DNA of 64,000 bases from Clitoria ternatea (lineage: Eukaryota > Streptophyta > Magnoliopsida > Fabales > Fabaceae), in assembly GCA_037962975.1 (NCBI GenBank), contig CM075673.1, positions 24,164,001-24,228,000 of the forward strand, in the 5' to 3' direction. Under the pieces are notes generated by a model, which made no database searches, was not told where the DNA came from, and saw only the letters and a program-made list of their open reading frames with translations. The stretch's first letter is position 1; every line of letters starts with the position of its first letter. Of this stretch, positions 22,986-34,232 are shown piece by piece. The position numbers and the translations under genes were made by a program.

Positions 22986-24440
22986 TAGATAAGGGCAAAT
23001 TGCTGATGCCTATAAATGTAGACACAATCGAGGGAGACTTTGCCGAAAAAAAATGAAAACAAAAAAAATGAAAAAAAATGAAAAAATGAAAAAAATAGAA
23101 TCAAGCTTGGAGTCCAATACACGTGCCAAATGGGGCAAGCTGGTTACGTCCAGATCATCGAGCAAGCTGTCATTTTCTGTATGAGGGGAATGAATGTCGT
23201 TAGGCCAAGAACTTGCATTCTTGTCGTCATTAACACCTCAACCTTAAAGAGTGCGCCATTCCTCATGCCCATGTAGCCAAGGAAATAGTATGTCAGATTG
23301 AGTCGTTGCGTCATTAAGGAGATTTAAAAAAAAAAGAGGGCAAACAAAAAGAAATAAAAATGGAAAATGAAAAAAGAAAAATCCAAAAAAAAAAGAAAAA
23401 GAAAATAAAGGCCAAAATGATGACTCAAAGTAATTCCCTCTTATCGATGCCAAAAGACTCACCAATATTTCCTTGGGTACATGGCATAGGAGTAGAGTCT
23501 CCTGTTTGAAGTGACATCAGCTCCCTAAAGGATCAAACTAAATTTGGAAAAGGTTAGGCAGACTCAACTAGAGTGTGATCAGTTTCAACCTTTTACTGTA
23601 AAGGATGCAGCCAAAAATAAACAAGAAAGGAAAAACACATTATAAAGAAAGAGAAAAGCTCGCTAGGCTGAAAACCTGAAAGGGCGGCCTAGGCAAAAGT
23701 TAGAGCAACCAGGTGAGTCGAAAACCTGAAAAGGCGGCTCAGGTAAAAATTAGGGTCAAGATTTCGACAGAGTAACTAAAGTTTCCAATGCAAAACGTGT
23801 AAGTCCAAACTGGGGCATGTGGACCATGGTCAAACTACCCTCTCAAAGGCAGAGTTGAACGACGTACTTGAGGTCATGACGTAGGATTAAGTTTCTCACT
23901 AGTCTCAGGAACTCACTGGAGGATCCTTGAACCTTCCCTATTTCTCCTGACCTTGGCCTGTCCTATGTGACTTCATTTGATCCCATCTATTTTCCCCATT
24001 GTCCATTCTCTGTATTCTGTTTGACATACATGCATAAAATTTATCCTTTTTACGATACGTGTTATTAATTGCATGGATCTGATAAAACATTGTGTTTTCA
24101 TAAAAATAAATGAAAGAATGGTGAACATTTAAAGTCGTGAGGAACAAGACGCTTCCACTACTCGACCTCGTCTTAGGCAATCATCACGAAGACTCAGCCA
24201 GGCACACGCTTCAAAGCTATGATCACCTCTTTCATTCTTCTCTGTCCATGAGTTATCCTAAGGGTCGTGGTTTCACAGGACCTACCCAGTTTTGAATTTA
24301 TCTTTGCACTACTTACCCTTTTTTCTGTAGGTTATTACAACAGATAGTCATGTCAAGTATTGACGCCTCAATCAAGTCCTTTTCCCCAATGGAACTGCAA
24401 CTGCCAAAACTAGAACCTTTCAAAGTGTCTTCCTCCATCG
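22986..24440 (+). other. Non-coding interior of the Tat/Ogre-like element
   Basis: This stretch contains A-rich simple sequence (23043-23095 and 23320-23410) and short frames only. No protein domain is recognised. It may hold scrambled pol and 3' UTR sequence. Confidence 0.5.
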
Positions 24441-24995
24441 CCAAAGTTGGCAATTCTCAAAGTCTTCTCCTTAATCGCCAAAGTTGGCAATTCTCAAAGT
24501 CTTCTCCTTAATTGTCAAAGTTGGCACTCCTCAGAATCCTTTCCTCAAAACGCCAAAGCTGGCACTCCTCAGAATCCCTTCCCCAAATTGCCAAAGTTGG
24601 CACCACTCAAAATCTCTTCTTCAACCCCCAAAGTTGACACTCCTCAGAATCCTTTCCTCAAAACGCCAAAGCTGGCACTCCTCAGAATCCCTTCCCCAAA
24701 TTGCCAAAGTTGGCACCGCTCAAAATCTCTTCTTCAACCCCCAAAGTTGACACTGTTCAAAGTCTTCTTCCTCAAACTGCCAAAGTTGGCACTCCTCAGA
24801 ATCCTCTCCTCAACTGCCGAAGTTGGCGTTTCTCAGAATTCTTTCCCCAAATCGCCAAAGTTGGCATTTTTCAAAATCTCTTCTTCAACCTCCAATATTG
24901 GCACTTCTCAGAACTCCTTCCCTAAATCGCCAAAATTGGCACTTCTTGAAGTCTTTTCCTCAACTGCCAAAGCTGACACTTTTCAAACTCCCTTC
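24441..24995 (+). repeat. Tandem array 1, about 37-bp units
   Basis: About 15 units are built on CGCCAAAGTTGGCAC followed by TCCTCAGAATCC. The first two units are nearly identical at a 37-bp spacing. Each unit contains GCCAAAGTTGGC, an imperfect palindrome. The open frame across the array has no domain and reflects the repeat. Confidence 0.85.
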
Positions 24996-25305
24996 CAAGG
25001 AATCTACCTGATACATTTCGATAGTCAAGCGTGTCCCTTCCCAAGCCCAAGGATAGTTTCCAGCAAAATTCTCTCCCAACAGAATCACCAAACTCTCTCC
25101 CCAGTGAGCCTACAATTCAGATCATCTTCTCCCCTAGTAAGAACACTTTTCTAATCAGGCTTAGAAGAACTCTCCCCAAAGGGCCCCAGCACACTTCTCT
25201 CAGTGAATTCATACATACCAGGTGGACCCTAGATTTTCCCTTCCCAATCAAGGGGCAGTGCCCCGAACTATCAATCCTTCCCCGATGGAATTACACCTTC
25301 CAAAC

Positions 25306-25872
25306 AAATCAAACTGGGGAATCACCACAGGATCACTTATTCTCGCTCAAGGGGCAGTCCCCCAAGGTTCCAAGGTAGATAGTTCAAACTGGGGCATCAC
25401 CCCAGGTTCGTTCTCTTTCACCCAAAGAGACAGTACCCCGAATCACCAAATCCTTCCCCAGTAGAATTACACTTCCTAAACAACTCAAACTGGGGCATCT
25501 CCCCAGATTTCTTTTGTTCCAGTCAAGGGGCAATTCCATAAGATTCCTTCAAACCATCTCAAACTGGGGCATCACCCCAGGATTATTCTCTTTCAGTCAA
25601 GGGGCAGTTCCCCAAGATTCCTTCAAACCATCTCAAACTGGGGCATCACCCCAGATCTATTCTCTTTCAGTCAAGGGGGGCGATTCCCTAAGATTCCTTC
25701 AAATCATGTCAAACTGGGGCATCACCCCAGGATTATTCTCTTTCAGTCAAGGGGCAGTTCCCCAAGGTTCCTTCAAATCATGGCATCACCCCAGATCTAT
25801 TCTCTTTCATTCAAGGAGCAACTCCCCAAAAACTTTTAGTCATGTCAAACTGGGACATTACCCCGATCCTTT
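25306..25872 (+). repeat. Tandem array 2, about 75-bp units
   Basis: About 8 units contain CAAACTGGGGCATCACCCCA and TCAAGGGGCAGTTCCCCAAG. Starts include 25384, 25560, 25634 and 25710. Two short hairpins (TGGGGCATCACCCCA and GGGGCAGTTCCCC) recur in each unit. Confidence 0.85.
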
Positions 25873-25945
25873 AGGTCCAGTGAGTTAATTCAGACGAGAC
25901 ATCCTGTTAGCTCCCCCAGGGTCAACCCCAACCTCTACCTTCCCA

Positions 25946-26965
25946 CTCGCCTATGAAGGCACCCTTCTACCTTTCCAGTCACCTATGAAGGCACCCTTTA
26001 CTTTCCACTCGCCTATGAAGGCACTCTCTACCTTTCCACTCGCCTATGAAGGCACTCTCTACCTTTCCACTCGCCTATGAAGGCACCCTTCTACCTTTCC
26101 AGTCACCTATGAAGGCACCCTTTACTTTCCACTCGCCTATGAAGGCACTCTCTACCTTTCCACTCGCCTATGAAGGCACTCTCTACCTTTCCACTCGCCT
26201 ATGAAGGCACTCTCTACCTTTCCACTCACCTATGAAGGCACCATCTACCTTTTCAGTCGCCTATAAAGGCACCCTTTACCTTTTCTGTTGCCTATGAAGG
26301 CACCCTTTACTTTCCCAGTCGCCTATGAAGGCACCCTTTACCTTTCCAGTCGCCTATAAAGGCACCTTTTACCTTTCCAGTCGCCTATGAAGGCACCCTC
26401 TACCTTTCCAGTCGCCTATGAAGGCACCCTTTACCTTTCCAGTCGCCTATGAAGCACTCTCTACCTTTCTACTCGCCTATGAAGGCACCATTTACTTTCC
26501 AGTCACCTATGAAGGCACCCTCTACCTTTCCAGTCGCCTATAAAGGCACCCTCTACCTTTCCAGTCGCCTATGAAGGCACCCTTTACTTTCCAGTCGCCT
26601 ATGAAGGCACCCTTTACTTTCCAGTCGTCTATGAAGGCACCCTTTACCTTTCCAGTTGCCTATGAAGGCACCCTCTACCTTTCCAGTCGTCTATGAAGGC
26701 ACCCTTTACTTTCCAGTCGCCTATGAAGGCACCCTTTACCTTTCCAGTCACCTATGAAGGCACCCTTTACTTTCCAGTCGCCTATGAAGGCACCTTTTAC
26801 CTTTTCAGTCGCCTATGAAGGCACCCTTTACTTTCCAATCGCCTATGAAGGCACCCTTTACCTTTCTAGTCGCCTATGAAGGCACTCTTTACTTTTCAAG
26901 TCGCCTAAGAAGGCACCCTTTACTTTCCCAGTCGCCTAAGAAGGCACCCTTTACTCTCCCAACAA
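25946..26965 (+). repeat. Tandem array 3, 30-31 bp units
   Basis: About 33 units of the type TCGCCTATGAAGGCACCCTT plus TACCTTTCCAG. Length alternates between 30 and 31 bases from loss of one C/T. The last units decay (TCGCCTAAGAAGGC). There are no spacers of independent sequence, so this is not a CRISPR array. Confidence 0.92.
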
Positions 26966-27303
26966 GGCAACCTTTGTCTTCCAGTCTACCGGGGGTCAAC
27001 CCCGATCTTCTCACCTCCTGTTAACTGAAAGACAATTTTTCCCGGTCAATTCAGAACTCAAAAAAAAACAAACAAACAAAAAAAACAAAAAAAAACAAAA
27101 CTAAAAAAAAAGATAGATGTGGAAAATGCTCGGCTTTAAAGAGGAAAGGGTCACAACGACTCGTGATTGCCAATAGCGTCAGACGCCATACCAAGAGGTC
27201 CCACCTGGCCCCTACATCGGTGTTCATATCTTTACTTCCTTTTCACTTCAAAGACACGGAAGCTTCGTGTTTCTTTTGTGAAAAAGAAGTAAATAGGGGC
27301 ATT

Positions 27304-30265
27304 TGTGAACACCTATTTCAGTCCGGTCAATTTTCACCAAGAATGGGGAATTCCGTTGCTTGGAATCCCTTCTTTCTATTAATGTTCGGATGTGCCATAA
27401 GAATTACCGAGAGCTTGTGCTCGGGTTCAAGATTGTCTCTGACTCTGAGAGGTGAAAGGATCTCCGAGAGAGGACTGAGCTTCAATTTCGACTGATCCTT
27501 TTGGCTGTAAGATTTACCGAGTGGGTTATTTCCGAGCGAGGTGTTTGCTTGATTCTACTAAAAGATGAAGTAAACCTCTCAAACTATAATGCTTCAGGAC
27601 GCTGATAGAGTTTATAGATGTATGGTGATGTGATATGATGCATTAGGAAGAGTTAGAGTGGGAGAAAATAGTATTTCATATGCTAAGTTGAAGGATTTCC
27701 TGTTCTGTATAAAACCTGCATATCTCGCTCAAGTGAGTGGGAATCTCGCTCGAGCGAGATTGTGGTGAATCGGGAATTTGGGGCCTCTGGCCTGTTTTCG
27801 CCCGAGCGGGTGGTGGTTTCGCCCAAGCGAGATTGATGGAGAATCAGGAGTTAGCCCCTAGATCAATTTCACTCAAGCGGAGAAGTGAGCGCTCAAGCGA
27901 GAGGGAAAAGTTTTATATACTGGAATAATTTCGCTTAAGCGAGACATGTCTCGCCCGAGCTAGATTGATACCTAATGCATATTCCTTTCCTTTGCTCAGG
28001 CGTTTCGAGTAACATGTCTCCGAGTGAGACGTTGCCGAGTGAATTGTCTCCGGGTGGGGTGTTTCCGAGTGGAGGGTTCCCGATTGAAACCACTGAATGA
28101 ACAAAGGACTGTCTTTGAATGAATACTTACCGATTGGATACATCTGAGTGAAGGATTCCCGATTAAAGCCGGTCTGAATGAAAAGCAAGTCTGATTTCAG
28201 ATGAATACATCCAAGTGGATAATCCCCGACTGAAGCCAGTCTGAATGAAAAGCAAGTCCGATGTCTGATGAATACATCCGAGTGAAGAATTCCCGATTGA
28301 AGTACCTCCGAGGGAAAAGAGATTCTGACTTTGGATGAGTGCTTTTTCTGGACAGAGATGTTTCTAAGCAAATCTTTTCCGAGTGAATTGATTCTGAACA
28401 AAAAGGACTGAACTTTGAAAGAGCATTTGTTGGGCAAAGTTATATCCGAGTGGGATGTCCCCAAGGAAGCCATTTCTGAGTGGTTTGCTACCGACAGATA
28501 TATTTCCGAGTGAAGAAAAGGCTCCGACCTCGAATGAGCCTCTTTCGGGTAGAAACTTTCAAGGTCTATACTTCCGAGTCAGATGTCACCAAGGAAGCCA
28601 TTTCTGAGTGGTTTGCTTCCGAGAGATGTATTTCCGAGCGAAGAAAATCTCTGATCTCAAGTGAGCCTCTTTCGGACAGAGACTCTCAAGGTCTATACTT
28701 CCAAGTGGCATGTCTCCGAGTGACGCATGTCCGAGTGGGTTACTTCAAAAGGGAATTGCTTCCGAGCAAAGAAAGGCTCTGATTATGAATTACTATTCGG
28801 GAAAAGATATATCCGAGTAGGGCGTCTCTGAGTGAGCCATCTTCAAGAGATATGTTTCCGAGCAAAGAAACACTTTGATTTCAAAGGAGCACTTTTCACT
28901 TCCGAGTTTCATACTCCCGAATGAGGTGCTTTCGAGTGAGTATTTCCGAGTGGTTTACTCCCGAGCAAAGAAAGGCTCTGTGAATGAATACTTTTTGAGC
29001 AGACACATCTGAGTGGGCTTTCTCCAAGTGAGCAGACACATCTCCCGGTTACACTATTCTTCATTTCAGTTTCCAGTATTCGAATCCAACACCGGATCAG
29101 CATTCTCGCCACATCGGTTCTATTCTGTTCCTTATTATTACCATTCGTTGTCCATTTCCCTGTTGCATTTGCTTTTTGTTGATTCTGATTTCCCATTTTA
29201 AATTAGTATTTTGCTGCTGATTTTCTTTTTCCTTCATCCAGATTCACAATAAATAACAAAAAATGAGTGTTTCATATTTGAACTAGCCTAAAAAAGTTTT
29301 TTCCTGTTGAATTTGCTTGTTCGTCGATTCTGATTCCCCATATTAAATTAGTTTTTGCTGCTGATTTTCTTTTCTTTTATTCAGATTCATAATAAATAAT
29401 AACAAAAAATGAGTGTTTCACATTTGAACTAGCCCCTAATAAAAACATCATCAAGAACTACGTAACCCTGATTTCTTGGTAACTCAAGAATACGTAGGAG
29501 CAGGACTTTAAATCCTGTCGGGCCCACCTTTCCCATTTTATTCCTATTTTTATTTTCTTTATTTCTCCTTTGTAACTCCTTTTTTATCACTTCCATGAAA
29601 ATCAATTTAGACGTGACGTCTTGGTGATCTTCCCCTATTTTCAGTAGACCATCACCACGATTCATAAGGAACGGGATACTTGAGACGAGACGTCCCGCTA
29701 ATCCCCTTCCCGTTTCTAATCCCGCATCTTGATTAAATCCCATGAAAATCAATTTAGACGTGACGTCTTGTTGATTTTCCCTTATCTTTGGTAGGCCATC
29801 ACTACGATACATAAGGAACGGGATACTTGGGATGAGACGTCCCGTTTATCCCCTTTCCTTTTCCCGTTTCATACCAAAGCCGAGGTTAATTTGGACGCGA
29901 CGTCCTGTTGACCTACACTCCATGTTTGTTCAGTTTGTTCCTTCTGTTTTTCTTTACACAAAGTACAACAATAAAAAGGAAGAAATAAAACATCTTTTAT
30001 AAGGCTATTTATGTTGGGCATTTTCAATCTTGGTACTGTTTTTGTCAGGCGATGTAGGGTGCTAATACCTTCCCTACTCTTAACCGACTCCCGAACTTGA
30101 ATCTCATTTTTTTTAAACCAGTGCTTTACTGAACTTAGTTTTTTCCCAATGTTTTTCCTATGGATAAAAACGTTGGTGGCGACTCCCTATTTTCTTTTGA
30201 AAGGATTTCGAAACACATTTTATTTCGAGAGGATCGGCCGCGCCGTCGCGATCCAGGTCGCGACA
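27304..30265 (+). repeat. 3' LTR of the Tat/Ogre-like element, internally deleted
   Basis: It is 2,962 bp, starting TGTGAACACC after the purine-rich AAATAGGGGCATT. It aligns with the 5' LTR at both ends, but about 1.45 kb (5' LTR positions roughly 16080-17560) is missing at the join near 29030-29050. The join lies where AGCAGACACATCT occurs twice (29000 and 29032). It ends GTCGCGACA. Confidence 0.88.
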
Positions 30266-31500
30266 CCCGTGAACCCTGCTTGGTCCACCGAGTCCTGCTT
30301 GACTCTCCACCTCAACCACTGGTCCTACTTGACCACTGGGTAGCTTAACTGGGCCTAAAAACCACGGGAGCCAAGAATGAGGAGCAATACATATCGTTGG
30401 TCATCCCACACCATATAATCACATATATAATCACATTATACATGGTATAGCACCATCAATCTCATATGTAAAATATCAGAAACTGATATAACCATCACAC
30501 AGGGTGGCCACACAGACCGACCCTCACACACCATGTTACAACACATCCAATCATTATTAATTTCATCTCTTTCACGTATTATAATAGTATTCACAACATA
30601 AAACATCATCAATAACCATTTTAAGTTATCATTCACAACATGCCATACATATTCATAATTTACATACGCTCTTATTCATTTTACTCATTAATTAAGCAAC
30701 TAAAATATCACCTATTCATACCATATATTTATTTAATCATCCATACACGCATATATATACATACATAATTAGCATCTAACTACTCTACGAACATTCTAGC
30801 AATTCCTAATTAATTTCTAACCCTCCCAAACCTACTATACATACCAATCCTAATTAATCACGACCTGAACACCCATTACCTCGGTTCCAAGCTTCTTCGA
30901 GTTACTCTTAGTGTCGGTTACGTCCTCCGGTCACTTGATTCATGGTTCCCCTTCCAAACTTGATACCCGCTTCCCCAATCGTCCCCCCAACGCCCGTTTC
31001 GGCACCTACAGTCACCGAAATACAAACCCTGTTAGTACATTACCTTCCTTACCCTTCTAAACTCAAGACCCAAGCCTCCTAATCCAAACCCCCATGGCCA
31101 TATGTAAAAGAGAGGAAAAGAGACTTGAAATGGATGTTCCCACATGCATGTACCTTGGTCCTCAATGTCCAAAATGCAAGTAATTAGGGTCTTCCAGCAA
31201 TTCTTGGTCATAATTCTCAAGGAGGAAGAAAAGGGAAGAAGATGGTGTTTTCTCATTCTGTTTTGCATGCCTCGCATTTAAACAGATCGCAATGTTGACG
31301 CTACGCGTCAAGTCACTAATTGTACCCTAACGCTACGCGCCTACGCCACGCTGCGCGTCAGGTCCTGATCCTCCATTCCCTTTAAAATTTATTTCAAAAT
31401 CCAATAATTCACTTCATATCACTTACTTCTTATTGTTTTAAATCAAAGTACATTTATTTATTTACTCTAACGATTAAAACACCAGGGATGTTACACAAAG

Positions 31501-32330
31501 TGTTGACCTTATCTGAAAACATATGACTTACCCAAAGTAGCCACTCAAATGGGTCATCTGAAATAAAGAAATTCAGTACTTGGCTTCTTAAGACTGGAGA
31601 TGGTTTGCTTGGAGATTCGAGTGAAGGAGAACCTGAGGTTGAAATACCGCGAGATATTTTAATATCTCCTTCTAAATCTGTGTTAGATGATTTGATTTCC
31701 TTTGTCTATCCATCAGTCTCAACATAAATGTCCACTAAAGGATATTTCAAAGAAAGAGGTATTCTTGCTCCCACCTTAGATGTTGTTTCTAATGTCAACA
31801 GCTATAAAATATATAAGGTTCATAGAGAGTAAAGAATTTATTTCAGTTCAAATTGTCTTTGTATGGACGAAAAGCATTCCAATCTTGAATTAAAAACTTT
31901 TACCCCAAACATTTTGAATGTATTTAATTGCTCAAGACTACCCCTTCACAAGCTCTCTTTGAAGATTGGGGTGCCTGTCATGCTGTTAAGAAACATAGAT
32001 CAATCTCAAGGCCTATGTAATGGTACAAGATTACAAGTAAAGCGAATGAGGAAGCATGTTCTTCAACTGAAACTCTTCCTATCGAATTTAATCGAAGATA
32101 ATTTCCCCTCATTTGCAATGACTATTAATAAGTTTCAAGGATAAACTTTTTCAATGTTGGTGTTTACCTACCCCGACCAGTTTTCACCCATGGCCAACTG
32201 TATGTTGCATTCTCAAGAGTGAGGTCAAAGAAAGGATTACGAGTCCTGTTGGAAAATCATGAAGATGTCACTCAAGGACATATTATTAATGTTGTCTATC
32301 GAAAAGTCTTTACAAACTTAATTTAAGTAT
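31501..32330 (+). pseudogene. Helitron PIF1-like helicase pseudogene, C-terminal part
   Basis: This completes the helicase split at 12729. VLTLSENM follows directly after the target duplication. Then come STWLLKTGDGLLGD, PRDILISPSKSVLDDLISF, LKTFTPNILNVFN, the motif GVPVMLLRNIDQSQGLCNGT (near 31968), TINKFQG (near 32122) and a C-terminus readable in shifted frames as HGQLYVAFSRVRSKKGLRV and GHIINVVYRKVFTNL. Stops occur near 31721, 31828, 32141 and elsewhere. The Helitron 3' end (hairpin plus CTRR) was not identified, so the element's right limit is unknown. Confidence 0.85.
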
Positions 32331-33600
32331 AATAACTTACTTATAAAACTATCGTTTATCTTAAATGCTTAATAACAATGACTTTCATACTCTATTTGTA
32401 TTCTTAATAGATAGATTAAATTTTTTATTGAAATTTTTGCATTTTCAGGTCGTGGCCTTTTTGTATTTGTTTCATTTACTATAGCATTTCAATGATATTC
32501 ATAACCTATATTTCCCAGGTAAGACGTCCTCTCATGGAAGTATTGTCTTTGGTATGTGTTATTTACAATACATAGAACCTGACAAAAGCATGATAAATAG
32601 GTTATAAAATTTGTTTAGTTGACTCGTAATCAACCCTTTGTTTTGCTTTTGAAGTCTTATTTCATATATTTTTTCATAATTACCCTATTTGGAATCTACA
32701 TGTCCTTCACAATTTAGATTCAATATATTCATCATTCAATGGGGAAAGTGGATTCAAATTTGTATTTCATATATGAAATATTTTAAAAATTGTTTTATGG
32801 TTTGTGAATGTTACATTGTGGTTGATATACTTAAAAAACAATTACAAATGTTATTTAAATATAACTAAATTTTTTATCTATTTAAAAATATTTTCACTTC
32901 TCACATAGGGAAATTTTATTGAAAAATTGTATAAATATAACTAAAAAAAAGCTAGTCTTCTAAGAATATTTATAAAAAAAGAATTTAAAGGCCATGTTTT
33001 TTAAATTGTTTTTGTTTTCTATTTGATTTTGAAATTATTTTTTTAGAAAAGAAATATAACAAACATATTAAACATTGCATGTTGCAACTTATCCATGTCC
33101 ATTGGTAGAGAAGTCACACAGAGCAGCTTCTAGCGTAACCAACGGTAGCAATCAAGCGTGTGGTCCATTAAATCATCAAAAAATCAGGGCCTCAACATGA
33201 AAATATAGATGAACTTCATTTCCAAAACCTTTGATTTCACTAAAAAAAAAATTTACTAATTTAACGAAATTTTAACTATCTTAAATATTAACTGTTAAAT
33301 TCTTTTATTTTCACAATTTCATTTTCCCAAACTAATAATCAACCAGGCACTAAAAAGGGGACACCAAATCACTCGGTTAGTTCATGCTATGTATTTTTTT
33401 TTGTGGATAAATCATGCTTTGTATTTGTCTAATATGCTTTCCTGTCCAATCCTTTCCTTTTTTTTATGACAAAACTGTGTCTTGTAGTCAAAATCTTTTT
33501 TCTTTTTGGCCCAGCCCAAACCTGATCTTGAGGCCCTATTAAAAGTAATTTATTGACATTGGTCAGGAAAGCCCACAAATTTGAACCATCCAAACCCACC
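32331..33600 (+). other. AT-rich spacer after the Helitron helicase
   Basis: No gene is seen. Part of it may be the Helitron tail. I could not find a convincing terminal hairpin. Confidence 0.5.
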
Positions 33601-33607
33601 TTACTCT

Positions 33608-33615
33608 CACCTACC
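33608..33615 (+). promoter_or_regulatory. CACCTACC, SMRE/AC-type MYB site upstream of IRX9-like gene
   Basis: CACCTACC fits the secondary-wall MYB-responsive consensus (T/C)ACC(A/T)A(A/C)(T/C) and contains the AC-I core ACCTACC. It lies about 620 bases upstream of the start codon. Function is inferred from the known control of xylan genes by MYB46-type factors. Confidence 0.45.
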
Positions 33616-33821
33616 CTTTTCCAATAATTCCATGACAACTGCCAAATATTTTTTTGCCCAATTTTCACTATGCTCATAAATCATAATAGGTACTCTGATA
33701 ATCCCATTATTTTTTTCCTGAAATCGTAATTAATCTGACAATAGATCCCAAATTCAATGTTAAATTGGTTTTTTAATTCAGATTCCTTTTGTTGGACTAG
33801 TCAAGCCAAATTGAAAATTAA

Positions 33822-33841
33822 ACCTACCCCTGACACCAAAC
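33822..33841 (+). promoter_or_regulatory. Paired AC/SMRE sites upstream of IRX9-like gene
   Basis: ACCTACC at 33822-33828 and CACCAAAC at 33834-33841 lie about 400 bases upstream of the start codon. The second fits the SMRE consensus. The first fits the AC-I core only. Confidence 0.45.
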
Positions 33842-34232
33842 CAATAGACCATGAGCATGATGAGTAATATTAGTTAAATGGCTAAGGTACGACATATTCT
33901 TTATAGATGGATGTGTGCCATCCCAACTGCTATTTGGTGCAGATAACACCTCATGGCACACACTAGCTACTTTCTTTTTATTATATTACTTTTACTTCAA
34001 GTGACAACCAATTGAAGCTATCCCTTACCTATGAAAATTTCTCCAAACAAAAGCTAAGCATTCAGTTTGGTAGTACCAATCATAACCTCAATAGTTCCAA
34101 CGTTTTCCTTAACAAAAATATGTAGCTCTCCTTAAAGCATCCAAGTTTGTAATCACATTCTTGGTACCCCCTTCATTTTGTGCCCACAATTGGTCATTCC
34201 ACTCAGCTGGCCAATTTAGAGAGGATTTGAAG

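Larger units (their letters stand above)
14372..30265 (+). mobile_element. Non-autonomous Ty3/gypsy (Tat/Ogre-like) element
   Basis: A 15,894-bp element is bounded by TGTGAACACC and GTCGCGACA, with a perfect 5-bp duplication CCCGT (14367-14371 and 30266-30270). The empty site is visible in the relative at 47,060 (GACACCCCGTGAACCC). It has 5' LTR 14372-18784, primer-binding site 18787-18804, a broken gag 20180-22306, an RT relic near 22880-22970, three tandem arrays (24441-26965), a purine tract and 3' LTR 27304-30265. Protease, RNase H and integrase are not recognisable, so mobility would have needed a helper. The gag type (CDYH...GHSTENC) and PBS fit the Tat/Ogre group. Confidence 0.88.
12730..31495 (+). 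repeat. Solo LTR 'A' of a gypsy-type family, interrupted by a nested element
   Basis: It starts TGTGACGTCC and ends GGGATGTTACA. Without the nested element (14372-30265 plus one duplication copy) it is about 2.87 kb. It is collinear with LTRs B and C. Shared blocks are: CCTGTCACTGG then AAGGGTGAGTGTT (13963 onward); CTAGTATCCAGATACTAAAG (14312); a TGACACCCCGTGAACCCTG site into which the second element jumped; and an AATTAAT...GAACACCC core (about 30853). No coding region or second LTR is found, so I read it as a solo LTR in the Helitron helicase gene. Confidence 0.72.

Noticed and set aside
24447..25154. 235-codon frame
   Set aside because: It lies across tandem array 1 and its flank. Repeated NCQSWH-like phrases mirror the DNA repeat.
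25946..26965. CRISPR-like regular repeat
   Set aside because: Units abut with no unique spacers, the context is a plant retrotransposon, and the period is constant, so it is a minisatellite.
32331..33200. Helitron 3' terminus (hairpin plus CTRR)
   Set aside because: Several weak hairpins exist in AT-rich DNA, but none is followed convincingly by CTRR-T, so no end is called.
34161..34232. Upstream in-frame ATG for the IRX9-like gene
   Set aside because: The extra 24 residues do not resemble the family, while MGSLERSK at 34233 is the typical start.
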